A stretch of 64,000 nucleotides of DNA, taken from the NCBI GenBank assembly GCA_963281255.1, contig OY725488.1:10699524-10763523 (forward strand), read 5' to 3'. Source of the stretch: Aphrocallistes beatrix. Its lineage: Eukaryota; Porifera; Hexactinellida; Sceptrulophora; Aphrocallistidae. Below are positions 1 to 10,799 of this stretch, piece by piece (positions within the stretch are counted from its first letter, which is position 1; each line of letters opens with the position of its first letter). A program made the position numbers and the translations under genes. The notes beneath the pieces were generated by a model. That model had not been told where the DNA came from, did not search any database, and saw nothing but the letters and a program-made list of their open reading frames with translations.

Positions 1-250
1 TCTCTACAGCAATATACTAATAGAAGGAAGAGGACGCTGCATTAGATCGAATTCTTTAGCTGTCGATAGATCTAAAATGAACAATCAGCGATAGATCGAC
101 TTGGTTTTTAAATACATAAGATAGATGACATACAGATATTTCTAAATAAATGATTTGATTTTGTTTATCATTATTGATATTTGTGTCTATCACATTTCAT
201 GTTATATCAAATCATCAATCGATTCGATCGACTTTTATAAAGAGCTAGTT
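1..250. other. AT-rich sequence, no gene seen
   Basis: No coding signal or known repeat was recognised. The stretch contains several variants of an ATCGATAGATC-like motif but no clear tandem array. Confidence 0.4.
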
Positions 251-269
251 GCTTGATAATTTTTTGACA

Positions 270-1385
270 TCATGGAGTACACCTTAGGAAGTTATGTGCG
301 CACTGATGGAAAACATATACAACAAGAATATTTGAGATGTGTTTTATGGAAAAAAGTTGTAAAGGGACAGTAAATTGAATCTTGAATCTGATTTAATACA
401 TCCATGTTCTATTCATAACCATGATATCGATGCATGCGAATCAGAAGTAAATGATTCAAAAAACCGATGCAAGAAGATCGCGATGAGTTCACAAGGTAGT
501 TTAAGAAAGTTATTTGATGATGAAACTAGAACGACCCTTTCGCAGTAGAATTTCATTCAAGAATGTGAGTCTTCTATGATGACAGATCACGTAGGAAAAC
601 ACAAGCAAATATTCCTCTTAGCTCTGAAGAATTTCTGAAATGTTACCAGGTACGACCTATGGAAAGCACCATTAGTTTACGATATCTCTAGATACTCAAG
701 TTGCAGTTATATTCCACTCTGAAACTATGATGAATTTATTGCCCGAAATCACAGACATCCAAATTTGACAGAACATTTATACCGTTCCTGTTCAGGTTTA
801 TCAACTGTGGACAATCTTGTTGTAGTTGATACATATACACTCCCAGTAATGCATTGTTTGATGACATCCAAAAGTCAGAAGCTATACATTGCAATATTGG
901 ATCGAATATTTTCTATTTTACCAAATATTAAACCTATGACGGTTGTATAAGATTGAGAATCAGCGCCTAGAAATGGTTTCAAGGAAATATTCCCTAATAT
1001 CAGCATTAATGGTTGTTGGTTCCATTATACCCAACTCATTTGAGCAAAAGTACAAAGCTCGATCTCACTCAAAGTTTCTATGAGAACAATGAAATTACTA
1101 AATTTGTAAAGCAGCTGATGGCAATCCCTTTTCTACCTGCAAGCCTAATAAGTTCAACTTTCCTCTTTCAAGCTTCGGATCTGTCTGCAACAGAATCTAT
1201 GAAAATGGATAAACTTAAGTATTTCACAAGACGTTGGTTGCTCCAGACAACTCTGAGGAATTCTCTATACACGAAGCTAAAGCGACAACGAACAATGGCA
1301 CAGAAAGCTACCATGCAAACTTAATCAATAAAGATATCTCATCCAAGAATTTGGAATTTCATGACAACATTAAATGATGTAACAG
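270..1385 (+). pseudogene. Decayed MULE (Mutator-like) transposase
   Basis: Conceptual translation of the plus strand across several frames gives the signature of a MULE-type DDE transposase. This includes the segment LMTSKSQKLYIAILDRI at about 871-921, then PNIKPMTVV, then in the next reading frame an NGFKE.FP..INGCWFHYTQ-like segment ending near 1045, and then a LMAIPFLPASLIS segment at 1115-1160. A FLYWCH-like W/C motif may precede it at about 330-360. Proteins of this family cut and paste DNA with a DDE-fold nuclease. Several frameshifts and stops separate the pieces, so it cannot make an active enzyme. Terminal inverted repeats were not identified. The family call rests on recognised motif order and is fairly secure; the exact limits are not. 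Confidence 0.72.
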
Positions 1386-2106
1386 CTGACACTGATAATG
1401 AAATTGGAGACTAAGACTGGGAAAGATTCGTGACATTTCGTACTTGTAATGAAATAACTTATCTCTTTGTTAGCTGTCAATAATATAAATAACTTTTCTA
1501 CTCTGATGGAATGGTGTATCATAAAATGGCCAAACGGATGTGTTTTCCATCTTCAACACAATCACGAATGACCTGATGAAATGCATAATCTCTTCACGAA
1601 GTAGACATCCCATATTATGGAAAATGCAGAGAAGAAGGATGAGTAGAATTTTATAACGATTTTCGAGATATCTATTCTATTTACGGTTTTAATATTAATA
1701 TTTCTGTTATATTTTTTATATTGAGATTAAATCTATGTTATAAAAATTCAGAGTTCGTAATGTAACTGCTAGTTCCTGGACAAATTTCAGAATGCGGGGT
1801 ATTATAATGGCGGGATTATCTGAGAAATTCTTAGCATTTAAAGTTAGTACATTCCCACATTAATAATGGTAGCTTAGTTAAGTAAAGAATTGGCTCTAAA
1901 CCCATGAAACAATGATGCAATATTATATAGCGATTTCATAGGGAAACTTTATAGTTAAATTTTTCAGGTCAATTTGCTTGAGTAGAACTGTCCTGAAAGA
2001 TTCTCTAAAATGTATTAATAGAGATAGTTAGCTGAATTTGTATCTACCTCTTACTCTTTAACTTCTAATTAAGTTCCTTGTCATCTATTTATCTCAATCG
2101 GTACAG

Positions 2107-2367
2107 TTACATACGGCCAGCTGGCTGACATGATCCATTATAGAAATCTCCAATTAGGTCTTCATTGCATTGTGATACGAGACAGTACTGTAGTTCTACT
2201 TCACAGTAGTGATTCTGAGATGTTAGCGAATTACAGGAATACTTCTTCTGACTACTCGTAGTGTTATAGAAGTTCCAGCAGTCTGTCAGTACGAACACAG
2301 CTAAGATGTAACTCCATATAAAGCTACTCTTAATTAGTTTTTTAACGAAAAAATATTTTTTTAACAC
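2107..2367 (-). CDS. Hypothetical small Cys-rich secreted or anchored protein
   Basis: An 86-codon frame. It begins with a lysine-rich start and a hydrophobic segment at about residues 13-30 (IKSSFIWSYILAVFVL), compatible with a signal peptide or signal anchor. A short polar domain with seven cysteines and two N-x-T/S-like sites follows. No family is recognised. The second copy of this block (27607-27870) carries a one-base deletion and a one-base insertion in this frame, so the frame is not preserved there. That argues either for recent decay of one copy or against coding. It could also be a last exon whose upstream exons are missing. Confidence that it is a gene is low. Confidence 0.25.
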   Translation of the reverse strand: MLKKYFFVKKLIKSSFIWSYILAVFVLTDCWNFYNTTSSQKKYSCNSLTSQNHYCEVELQYCLVSQCNEDLIGDFYNGSCQPAGRM

Positions 2368-2468
2368 TTACAAATTACTCTAATTAGTATGGATTCAGGA
2401 CAACGTACGTATTTCGATCCTGGCGTACGTACTAACCATCCATAGTCCATAGTCCACTGTATTTCATA

Positions 2469-2635
2469 CATGCCAGTCATCTCTCGTTTTGCGGCGATGT
2501 CCCACTTTTTTCATTGAGCTAATTTCCACGAGTGTCCCGTTTTTATATGAAATTTCCTCATATGTCTCGCTTTTTGGAATATATGTATAATACTTTTCTA
2601 TTGCGTCCTGCTATAATCATGACTCATAGTGTATG
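2469..2635. mobile_element. MITE of the CATGCCAACT family (degenerate)
   Basis: Related to the complete copy at 61040-61221. It has a CATGCCA-like left end followed by the characteristic runs of GTCCCGTTTTT, ATGAAATTTCCTCATATGTC and TATAATACTTTTCTATTGCGTCC. The right end is altered. Confidence 0.6.
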
Positions 2636-2901
2636 ATATTTGAAAGGTACATAGAATATCATATTATAAGTGTTGGCTATCCTAAGCACATAAATATTTA
2701 TAACATTTGCAAACAATTTTATTAGACATCAATCAATGTACGATACATACTTATTTATTAGATACAGTATTTGAAAAATTTACTGGTTCACACACAGCTA
2801 TAATCCGCTATAGTACATATAACACATGTTGATGGAATATATAAAGTATTAAGATATTAACATTCCATAATCTCCAAGGTATTTCATTGCCAGACAACGA
2901 A

Positions 2902-4432
2902 CTATTCGAAATCTCCCTTCCCGATGATTTCTTGCATCCCACCCCACTTTTTCCCAGCTAGGATCTTCACTTCCAATGGTATTTTGAAGTCAGAGTAGCC
3001 TTCTAACAATTTATCGGTTTCCAGAGTATCTCGAACTAACCACACCGTCTCTTTCAACTCCTCATCACGGACCTCGAGCAATAACTCATCGTGGATTTGA
3101 ATGAGGAGCTTTGCATTCAAACTTCTCGTCTTAGCTATTCCGTTACAGAGCTTGATCATTGCCACTTTACAGATGTCAGCTGCTAGGCCTTGCACGACGA
3201 AGTTGACAGCTTGTCTCTCCGCATAGGTTCTAGCTTGGCAGTTGTCAGCTCTCACATGTAACAGGTTCCGTCTCCTACTGAGTAAGGTCGTCACGAAACC
3301 TTTCTCCTGACAGACCGACTTTACCTTGTTCATGAATCTCTTCACTCTAGGAAACTTCTTGGTGAAGTGATTCATTCTCTCCTGCGCTTCAGCTGAAGTG
3401 ACCATCAAATACTCGGATAGTTTCTCCTTTCCAATCCCGTAGATCAGCCCGTACACCATTCTCTTCGTGTTCTCCCTGTCTGCGTTGCTGACGTCTTCGT
3501 AGCTGATTCCTTGCCATTTGGCGGTCAACTCAGTGAAGATGTCTCGTGACGGAGCCGTGTCATTTGAGAATAAAGTGCATAGAGATTCCTCCTCAGAAAG
3601 GAATGCGACTATCCCCAGCTCTATTGACCGGAAGTCCACAGAGAGGAGAGTGTGTCCTTCTCTGCTCGTGAATATGCTGCGTATGCACAACTCTTCTTCT
3701 CCTGCTCCCTCTAGCAGCACGCTCTTCTTAGGAACAGCCTAGAGTGGGAGTGAAGGATATTAGTGTATGGTATTGTTACGGATCATCTTGGTGTAAAATT
3801 ACACCACTATTTAATACACATGGTAAACTCCACCTTAAGTGCAAAAAATGGATTTATTTCATTCAATCACCTAAGCCAATTCGTAATAAGACTCCCGGAT
3901 TTCTTTGGCCCGGCCTCGCCTACTTAACCTCTACGCCCGCTTGAGTATGCATCAAGGAATTATCTAGGAATCCTTTAGGCGTATGATTCTGAGTGAGAAT
4001 CTATTTAGGAGCTGCAAATATTGGCAATATTCCCCGATTTCTACACACCATAACGATATGATGCAATTTAGGCTATGGAAAGTTAAGGATGAAACTAGGA
4101 GCGTATCTCTGGAGAGCTGTGCAATACCTTGGTGTGCATACCTGTAGGTTCGGACTGTTACAGCTCAGCCGACCAGTCGCAGCTCCCGTCTGCTGCCAGC
4201 AGGGGAACAGTCTGCCGTGCGGCTGTGCGGTGAGAGGGACCAGGGATTGGAGGAAGGACTGCAGCCGACTCAAATTCCGGTGCTGCAGGATGAGTCCTGG
4301 GAGCGGGTGCATCGGCTTGAGGGACTCCAGCACCTGTTCCGATGTGCTCTTGGCTCTCTGCTTCTGAGTTAGGTGCAGAGACTTCCCACACTTCTCGTCT
4401 AGGTGTAGCCAGTCGAATAGGATCTCTCGAAC
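2902..4432 (-). CDS. POLN: DNA polymerase nu-like (family A) C-terminal two exons, copy 1, partial
   Basis: Two exons on the minus strand, 4432-4142 and 3738-2902. They are bounded by a TTAG acceptor, a CAG|GTATGC donor and a CTCTAG acceptor, and they join in frame to about 375 residues ending in a stop. They encode the C-terminal half of a family A polymerase domain. Visible are the HPLPGLIL segment, the QTGAATGRLS..PNLQ segment, motif A (VDFRSIEL), the motif B/O-helix region (RENTKRMVYGLIYGIG) with its Lys and Tyr, AERQAVNFVVQG, and motif C (IQIHDELLLEV) with the catalytic Asp-Glu. The short insertions and the FTELTAKWQ-like segment resemble POLN more than POLQ. No upstream exon (thumb, first palm part) was found before the next duplicated segment, so this looks like a gene fragment. 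Motif A reads SIELGIV; the family and copy 2 have Arg at the Gly position, which suggests loss of constraint. Confidence 0.85.
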
Positions 4433-4466
4433 CTAACCGACCATAAGCACTTTATCATGAATTGCA

Positions 4467-4635
4467 TTCATGCCAACTGTCCTGTTTTTGGCGGGACCTC
4501 CCGATTTTTCACTCTTCTATCGAAATATTTGTCTCCCGTTTTTACATGAAATTTCTTCATATATTCCCGCATTTTTTGGATTCCATACATAACTCTTTTA
4601 TATTGCGTCCCACCATGTCCAATTCATTTTGGCAA
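4467..4635. mobile_element. MITE of the CATGCCAACT family, truncated
   Basis: Starts with CATGCCAACTGTCC and carries the family core; the right terminus is degenerate. It lies just upstream (in gene sense) of the first preserved POLN exon. Confidence 0.65.
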
Positions 4636-5190
4636 TAAAATACGGAGTAATCCTATGCATATAATCGACACCATGACACTTTAGGAATTTATAAAATTAG
4701 AGAAACCAGAAGTATTTTACCAAAAACTGTAGATTTTAAATTTTCCGAAAAAATAAACCGGACTTTGCAGGGCAGAATTTGTCTGATGGCCCTAGGCTAG
4801 TTATAATTTTAACAATTTTTCCGTTTGCCATCAGATTCCAAGTAATCCATTTTGATCTAAAATTTTGTTTTGCTTAGCCCCATTCATTAAACATGACACA
4901 GTGCAACCAAGTACAGCACACAATAATATGCATTGGTGATTCACACCATCTTGCAGAATGAGATAATACTATATTGTGAGATGAATTAGGTTAATGCCTA
5001 GCTCAGATATGTTCATGATACCACACTATGTCTCACTATGTGTAAATACTGTGATTCCAATCTAGAAATAATATCTATAGCTCCAGTCAACTCTCTCTTC
5101 TCCTTATTAATTGGGCCACTCATCGAACGGCGGTCAATTTGGAAAATCGCGTAATTGGGACAAATCTCAAGTATGCTGTCATAGTGCCAC
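4636..5190. other. Duplicated intergenic sequence, no gene seen
   Basis: AT-rich sequence matching 30110-30820 of the second block. No further POLN exon, RNA gene or promoter could be recognised. Confidence 0.4.
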
Positions 5191-5195
5191 ATTCT

Positions 5196-5403
5196 TAACA
5201 ACTGTCCCGTTTTTGGCTGGACGTCCCGCTTTTTTTACTCTTCTATTGAACTAATTTTCTCGAGTGTCCCGCTTTTAAATAAAATTCCCCCATTACGTCT
5301 CCCTTATTGTATTCTATGTATAATACCTTTCAATTTCGTTCCGCCATGTCCCGCGAAATTCAACGCTGCGTCCCGCTTTTATCATGGCTCAAGTTGGCAT
5401 GTG
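5196..5403. mobile_element. MITE of the CATGCCAACT family
   Basis: Contains the family core and ends with the inverted terminus CAAGTTGGCATG at about 5392-5402. The left terminus has been altered to an AACAACTGTCC-like form. It marks the right boundary of the duplicated block in both copies. Confidence 0.7.
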
Positions 5404-5484
5404 TGGTGCTGCATGGCCTACTTAATATACGGCTATATATGTCACCGAGAAGGCCATAAAACGAAAAGGCCAGCTGCAGGGGCC

Positions 5485-5812
5485 TCATTCACTAAAGTTC
5501 TTAGAATTTCTCTTAATTTAATTCTAAGTGCAATTCTAAGAATATTTCTTAGAATTGCTTTGAAATTTTTAGAATTCATAAAGAATTATGTGGCATCAAA
5601 TTCTTTACGGATTCTAAGAATTATTCTTAGAATTTGATCAATTCTTAGAATAATTCTTAGAACTTGATCAATTCTTAGAATAATTCTTAGAATTCTTATA
5701 GAATTCTTAAACTTGAAATTCTTTATGGATTCTAAGAATTATTCTTAGAATTTGATCAATTCTTAGAATAATTCTTAGAATTCTTATAGAATACTATCTT
5801 AGAAATTGAAAC
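5485..5812. repeat. MITE with ATTCACTAAAG end and internal TTAGAATT tandem repeats, expanded
   Basis: Starts with the same CATTCACTAAAGTT terminus as the complete element at 9821-9979. It then expands into several near-palindromic units of the type TTCTTAGAATAATTCTTAGAA. The matching right terminus (CTTTAGTGAAT) is missing, so the element is truncated or rearranged. The units can fold on themselves. Confidence 0.7.
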
Positions 5813-6264
5813 ATTAATTAAAGTTGATGCTAATATGATAAAATCCTTTACAAATTTAAACATTGGGGAGAGCTGAAGGGCGTAGATGTTACGACGTTGC
5901 ACCTAACCATTTCATAAAGTAAAGCCAATGTTTTTTTACTGAAACTAACGGTATCCAACAATGTAAACTATACCTTAAGAGACCCATTCTATTCAAAAGG
6001 GCATCTCCCTATAGGAGCTACACTAAAAAATCGAACTTCAACGATTTGGTGTCTGAGAGCGAATTAGTAATCTAAAAGACTAATAGTAGGGGACAAGAGG
6101 ATTAAAAATTATGTATCATACGTGTGCGTAAATAAGGATAAGCATGTAAATAATTAATAAAACGAGTATTATTAAAAATTGTGGTTGGTTATAAATGCTC
6201 ACTTACTATTGCATCCCTGGTACTATATTTCAACTTTACTGTATGGCCTTAAATAGAGTAGGGT

Positions 6265-7525
6265 ATGCCTCCGAATATATATTTAAGGATGCTAACACAT
6301 TATGATAACATATCTAAAATGAATACAGATCTGATCAATTATATCGAGAACTTAAACGATAAAAACAAAGCAGAGAATGAGTTGAAGTCTTGTGAATTAG
6401 AAATTGGATATCCTAATAATATGAAAGACCAAGAAATCTCCCACGAGGCATTGAATATAGCGACGAAATCAAAACCTTGGACATTACATTATGGAAATGC
6501 AATGGAGGTTAAGCCATTTTGGTCATTTCAAAATATGAACGAAGAAAAAGAACTGATACTCGAACTAATTGCACCCTGGGGAGGGTGCATAGAGAATACA
6601 TGGGGTTACATCACAAGTGGGGGGACTGAGGGAAACATGGCTACAATCAAATTTGCTCTCAGAAAGCTTCAACCCGAAAAACCTATTCTACTCGCTTCGA
6701 CTGAAACTCATTTCTCCATCGAAAAAACTCTTGGATTGTGTAAGCATTCATTTCTAGCTTATGTTAAAGTTCACACTTTTCTAAATGGACATCAATTTTA
6801 ATCGAATTTCAGATCAAATAAAAGAACTCATCAAAACAGAGGACGAAGTGCCTCCTGTCATTCTAATTGCTACGCTAGGAACCACAATCAAAGGAGCATC
6901 TGATGACATCTTGATGGTTAAAAAAGTTCTGCTTCAACTTGGCGTGAAGAAAGAAAAACTATTCATCCACGCAGATGCAGCGTTTAATGGAGGATTCTGG
7001 CATCTTGACAAGAGGAACTATCCCTATCAACTCGGGGAAGACATCAACTCCATTTCCATCAGTGGACACAAGTGGTTTGGTTCTCATGTGTGTGGGTTGT
7101 TCGCACTCCATCTTCCTGATCTAGAGAAAAAGCCTCAAGATTTTCATGAAGAAACACAGATGCAAGATCTTACGATTGTCGGGTGTAGAAATGGATACGC
7201 TGCTGTTAGCTGGAAAATCAGACTCTTGCAGTTTGATTGGCAACAAGAATATGACACATGCTTAAAGCGAGTGAAGTGGGCAGAATTGAAGTTTAAAGAA
7301 ATAGGAATCGAATCCTTAGTAAACCCCGCTTCGCTGATGATATGTTTCCCTTTGCCAACTCCTAAAATTGTCAAGTTTTACCTCCTTCCCAATTGTAAAG
7401 ATGATCACCTCGGAATGATAAGCCATGTTATAATCTTGCCATATGTCACTGAACTCATTTTAGAGATGTTTTTCGCAGATCTTTCGAAGGATCTTTCTAA
7501 TATCCGACTGAAATTTCATGAGTGA
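6265..7525 (+). pseudogene. PLP-dependent histidine/serine decarboxylase-like, one frameshift
   Basis: Intronless group II PLP decarboxylase of the bacterial histidine decarboxylase/plant serine decarboxylase type, about 420 residues and near full length. Visible are EIGYPNN near the start, WGYITSGGTEGNM, a cofactor-stacking His in ETHFS, the glycine-rich ATLGTTIKGA, HADAAFNGGFW with the PLP-binding Asp, and SISISGHKWFG with the Schiff-base Lys. The family C-terminal segment follows. These enzymes remove the carboxyl group of an amino acid to give an amine. The frame breaks once near 6785-6795 (one extra base relative to the expected NG-IN-F reading); everything else is open. The substrate cannot be told from the sequence. 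The lack of introns and the bacterial/plant-like family suggest horizontal acquisition. The frameshift may be decay or an assembly error. Confidence 0.82.
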
Positions 7526-8525
7526 TGCTGACGGGGACACTCAAGTAGATAGTTTGCTAGAATCCAGTATTTAGGTTTACTTATTCAACTTTGTTAAATG
7601 TTTGCTAATAGGATTATTCCCCTCTAAATCATATTAAATGTAGCATTTATAATTTGTTGTAGGATGTTGACTTCATTTATGACCTAATTCAATCCCAAAT
7701 TAATACAATGCAAAATGAATCAAATTGTTAAGTACAGTGGAATTCGTTTATTTGTAACTCGGGTTTTGTCCACGAAAAGGCTGCTAATACGCGAGGTTGC
7801 TATTTGGCGAAATCCATCGTATACAGAAATATAGAAGTGGTTTGGAAACGGTATATACTCATACTGCAGAAATAAAAGTGGATGTAATTAGTTCCAATTC
7901 TGCCATAAATATTTGCTGAACAATTCTAAACTCTTAAAAATTAATGTCAGTCGACGGACTGATAGTGCAGCTCCATTAAGTAACTTGACTTGTAGGGTTA
8001 TGTAATACAAGCGCGCTTCGCTTTTTCAGAACTATTATTGATATATTTCCTAAATCTAAAGTCTCGAAACCCTAAATGAACAATTGATCATTATCTTCAA
8101 GTATGGATTGATATTGCAAAGTGTAAAAACATTAATAACATGCAAATACGAGCAAACATTTTGAAATTATACAAAAATAATATCAGATTCCAGGTGCCAC
8201 TTCCACTATCAGGAAATCTTACACACCACATTTGGTACAAATTGGACTAGATTGGATTTCGTAGGAAGAGACAGACGGATGTCATAAAATCAATGCCATA
8301 AGCTAGCTGCCTAGAAGAGCTGTACAATGTTGAAATTTTCAAAAAGGTGTTCATTAAGAACTTTTGAATGCCCTGGTAAATTAATTAAACCACGAGTGCA
8401 ACATCCAACAATTAAGAAGAGATAGAAGCAGTACATATCCATAAAGATACATACATATATACTTAAATATATAGCAATATTGTCACGTAAGCACATTCTT
8501 AGAAACTCCTAAGCTCTATTGTCTT
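7526..8525. other. Intergenic sequence with half of a TACAGTGGAA MITE
   Basis: At 7735 there is a TACAGTGGAATTCG start like the mariner/pogo-type MITEs elsewhere in the window, but no matching right end was found. At 7999-8030 a small GC-rich ACAAGCGCGCTTCGCTT motif resembles the ends of the Helitron-like repeats. No gene was seen. Confidence 0.4.
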
Positions 8526-8529
8526 GGTT

Positions 8530-8858
8530 AATGATTTAATAGAAGGCTGAAATTTTAATAGAATGTGTATACGCATTAATTAATATATCTCAATTATGAT
8601 ACAAATATCATCAAAAAAATACTCATCACTCTGTTATGATGTCATCATTTTTTGCATCAAGTTTTTTAAAATTGACAAATTTTGTGATTTTTCGAGTGAT
8701 ATCGATTATGGGTCAGTAGGATAGGCGCATTTAGAGATGTTATCTCTCTTATAATTAATCAATATGATCCGAGGCGCCCAAAAGGCACCTCCTGTGGACA
8801 CAAAGTGTCCGCCAGCTGCGCAGCGCAAGCAAGCGAAACGCGCTTGTATCTAATATAT
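8530..8858 (+). mobile_element. Helitron-like non-autonomous repeat, 3' part
   Basis: Homologous to 26150-26430. It shares the AGAAGGCTGAAATTTTAATnGAATGTG start, an ATGACGTCATCAT-like segment and the 3' GC-rich end. That end is a GGACAC(A/T)(A/T)(A/T)GTGTCC hairpin followed by GCGCAGCGCAAGCAAGCG and CGCGCTTGTAT. The terminal CAAGCGCGCTTG-type palindrome near the 3' end recalls Helitron ends, but the CTRR terminus is not evident, so the class is tentative. Confidence 0.5.
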
Positions 8859-8869
8859 CACTATACGTA

Positions 8870-9010
8870 TATATTACAGTTAAAGCGTATAATCAGTTAT
8901 TATGTATAATAGCTGAAATTTTCAGGTATTATGTATAATAACTGATTCAGTCAGGCATTATACATAATACCTAAGAAATTTCAGGGATTATACATAACTG
9001 AAAATTTGCT
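8870..9010. repeat. Cluster of ATTATGTATAATA inverted repeats
   Basis: At least five copies of ATTATGTATAATA or TATTATACATAAT variants in both orientations within 140 bases, with the potential to form several hairpins. Confidence 0.6.
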
Positions 9011-9103
9011 TCGTATTTAGACATATTAACTGGAAATGGAACAGCATAGTTATGAATAATGAGAAAGTTCATTGTAACATGAGTAACAAACAGATAACTT
9101 TGA

Positions 9104-9800
9104 TTAACATACTAGTCGAGGGATAGGTATAGTCACATTGTCACCGACCTTAACTTCTGATAACACAATTTTGCCAACTTTGGCTTCAGAACCTAACAAA
9201 GCAGCAAAAGGCGACCTCGGGATTCCGCTATGATGACTGCACTTCTTCTGGAACATGTGCAGTGAATTCTGAACCATTTTCGCTCTGTAGGATAGCAGGT
9301 GCACCTAATAATGAGTAAATATCCAGCAACTGGTACGCGACTTCTGCGGCTCGTTTCGAGGTGAGAGGCCTGAGCACACAGAATTTAGTAAGATGATCCT
9401 GATAGTTCATAATCCACTTATACTGTTCATGGCACATCGACTGCATATCAACCAGATCAACTTGAGCACGGGGACTGAAGTCCTTTGGTTTAACAACTAC
9501 ACCTTTGGTAGTCGTCCTATTTCTCTTCTTCTGACACTGGATGCAGAATGACTTGAAGATACTGAGTGACTCTTGGGTGATGTTATATTACTTCTTATTA
9601 GTCTCTTTTATCATCTTGTCTCGACTACCATGACCTGTAGCAATGTGGGCATGCTTGATGACATCAAAATTTTACACGAAACAGAAGATATCTTCATTAT
9701 CTTCACGTTTACGGATGAGCTTCTTAACATAGCCACACTCAAGGACTTCATACTTCTCAGCAAATAATACTGGTGGGCGTATTTTTGGTAGTAGCTGTAG
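9104..9800 (-). pseudogene. KRBA2-like retroviral-type integrase remnant
   Basis: Translation of the minus strand gives the integrase architecture seen in KRBA2-like/Ginger-type elements. Present are a zinc-binding segment with HIATGHGSRDK at about 9650, FCIQCQKKR (the CxxC) at about 9530-9555, VDLVDMQS with the first catalytic Asp, then YKWIMNYQDHLTKFCVLRPL, and QSENGSEFT where the second catalytic Asp of QSDNG has become Glu. After an internal deletion, GIPRSPFAALLG and a VGD..IP..RLV tail follow. Frame breaks, the internal deletion and the altered catalytic Asp show that it is dead. It probably descends from a domesticated or mobile DDE integrase family that is abundant in invertebrates. 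Confidence 0.75.
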
Positions 9801-9820
9801 CTTCAAGGAGCTGGGGCCTC

Positions 9821-9979
9821 ATTCACTAAAGTTTTTAGAATTTTTCTTAATTTAATTCTAAGTGCCATCCTAAGAATATTTCTTAGAATTGCTTGAAATT
9901 CTTAGAATTCATATAAAGAATTATGTGACATCAAATTCTTTACGGATTCTAAGAATTTGACTTAAGAACTTTAGTGAAT
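9821..9979. mobile_element. Complete ATTCACTAAAG MITE
   Basis: Terminal inverted repeats ATTCACTAAAGTTTTTA (9821-9837) and AAGAACTTTAGTGAAT (9964-9979) enclose about 160 bases of TTAGAATT-rich near-palindromic sequence. A second, expanded copy lies at 5485-5812. No convincing target-site duplication was seen. Confidence 0.75.
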
Positions 9980-10112
9980 ACCACTTAAAAGAATTCTAAG
10001 GATAATTCTTAGATTTAAGAAAAATTCTAAAAAGAAATGTAAAATTAGTGTAGATAAAAATGAAAAAACAAAGCTAAAATTTGTACCTAGGTTGCGTCAG
10101 AGATGATCTGAT

Positions 10113-10793
10113 TTGAAAAAACGTGACTTTTCTGTCTCACGAATCAGTAATAATATCGACAGTGACGCTGTCGATATTATCACTGATTCAGATCTTGTAG
10201 AACAAGATATTTTACGTTTAAAGTTGCCTCCCTTCCGCTCGCCAAATAAAGACTGGGAACAAAGTATATGTAGTAAATGGAATCTTTTGGTTTCTAATTA
10301 TATTAATTATGAAATCGATCCTCAGTTGGATCAACAAGATCTTAGAGATTGTGAACCTCGTTTTGTTGAAAATATAGTGGGTGATGGAAATTGTTACTTT
10401 CGAGCTCTGTCGTTTATCCTTACCCGTAGTCAGGAATATCATTTTAATTTACGCACAATTATAGTTAATAACATGTTAGGTAAATTAAAAAATAGTTGTG
10501 ACACCTTTTTAAGGACTAAATATGTTTACCAGCAAAGGAACTACAGAAGTGTAAAGGATTGGGTAACTAAGACAGGGATGGATAAGAACAACGGATTTGG
10601 AAGTATTTGCGACAGCGTTACTTTTTGAAACCGATATATGGGTATATTTAGGACCTGGAGGTACACGCTGGATTGGATTTTCTGGTAAAGGGAAAAAATT
10701 AAATTAATTTCTCGATTGTCCCTCTATATTTAGATTTTATCTACAAAATACTGGTTGTCATTATGAACCTGTTTTGTCTGTTAATAATATGTA
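10113..10793 (+). pseudogene. OTU-domain cysteine protease-like, frameshifted
   Basis: The first 170 codons carry the OTU catalytic block GDGNCYFRALS, with the catalytic Asp and Cys, at about residues 90-100. At about 10590 the homology moves to another frame. There an ATALLFETDIWVYLGPGG-like segment continues, and after one in-frame stop at about 10705 comes FYLQNTGCHYEPVL with the catalytic His. So Cys and His are both preserved, but one frameshift and one stop interrupt the gene. OTU proteases cleave ubiquitin linkages, and free-standing OTU genes of this type are often transposon cargo. Its neighbours here are all mobile-element remnants. The start codon is uncertain: codons before 10113 are also open in part. 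Confidence 0.75.
10149..10186. repeat. Hairpin inside the OTU frame
   Basis: Near-perfect inverted repeat TAATATCGACAG / CTGTCGATATTA around a five-base loop (TGACG), encoding the IDSDAVDI part of the protein. Confidence 0.7.
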
Positions 10794-10799
10794 ATCCAA

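Larger units (their letters stand above)
1488..5410. repeat. Segmental duplication, copy 1 (paired with 27000-31040)
   Basis: From about 1488 to 5410 the sequence is collinear with about 27000-31040, with high identity, small indels and single-base changes. Shared landmarks are the small Cys-rich reading frame, both POLN-like exons, the MITEs around them and the intron. A stretch of about 100 bases present at 30380-30510 in copy 2 is absent here. At the right end both copies run into the same MITE terminus and then diverge. The first several hundred bases (1488-2100) hold no gene that I can see. Confidence 0.85.

Noticed and set aside
2107-2367. Calling the Cys-rich frame a venom-like or toxin peptide
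   Set aside because: No family resemblance was recognised and the paralogous copy is out of frame; cysteine content alone is not evidence.
5401-5637. 78-codon frame rich in Ile and Leu
   Set aside because: It lies in MITE sequence made of TTAGAATT repeats; the amino acids come from the repeat.
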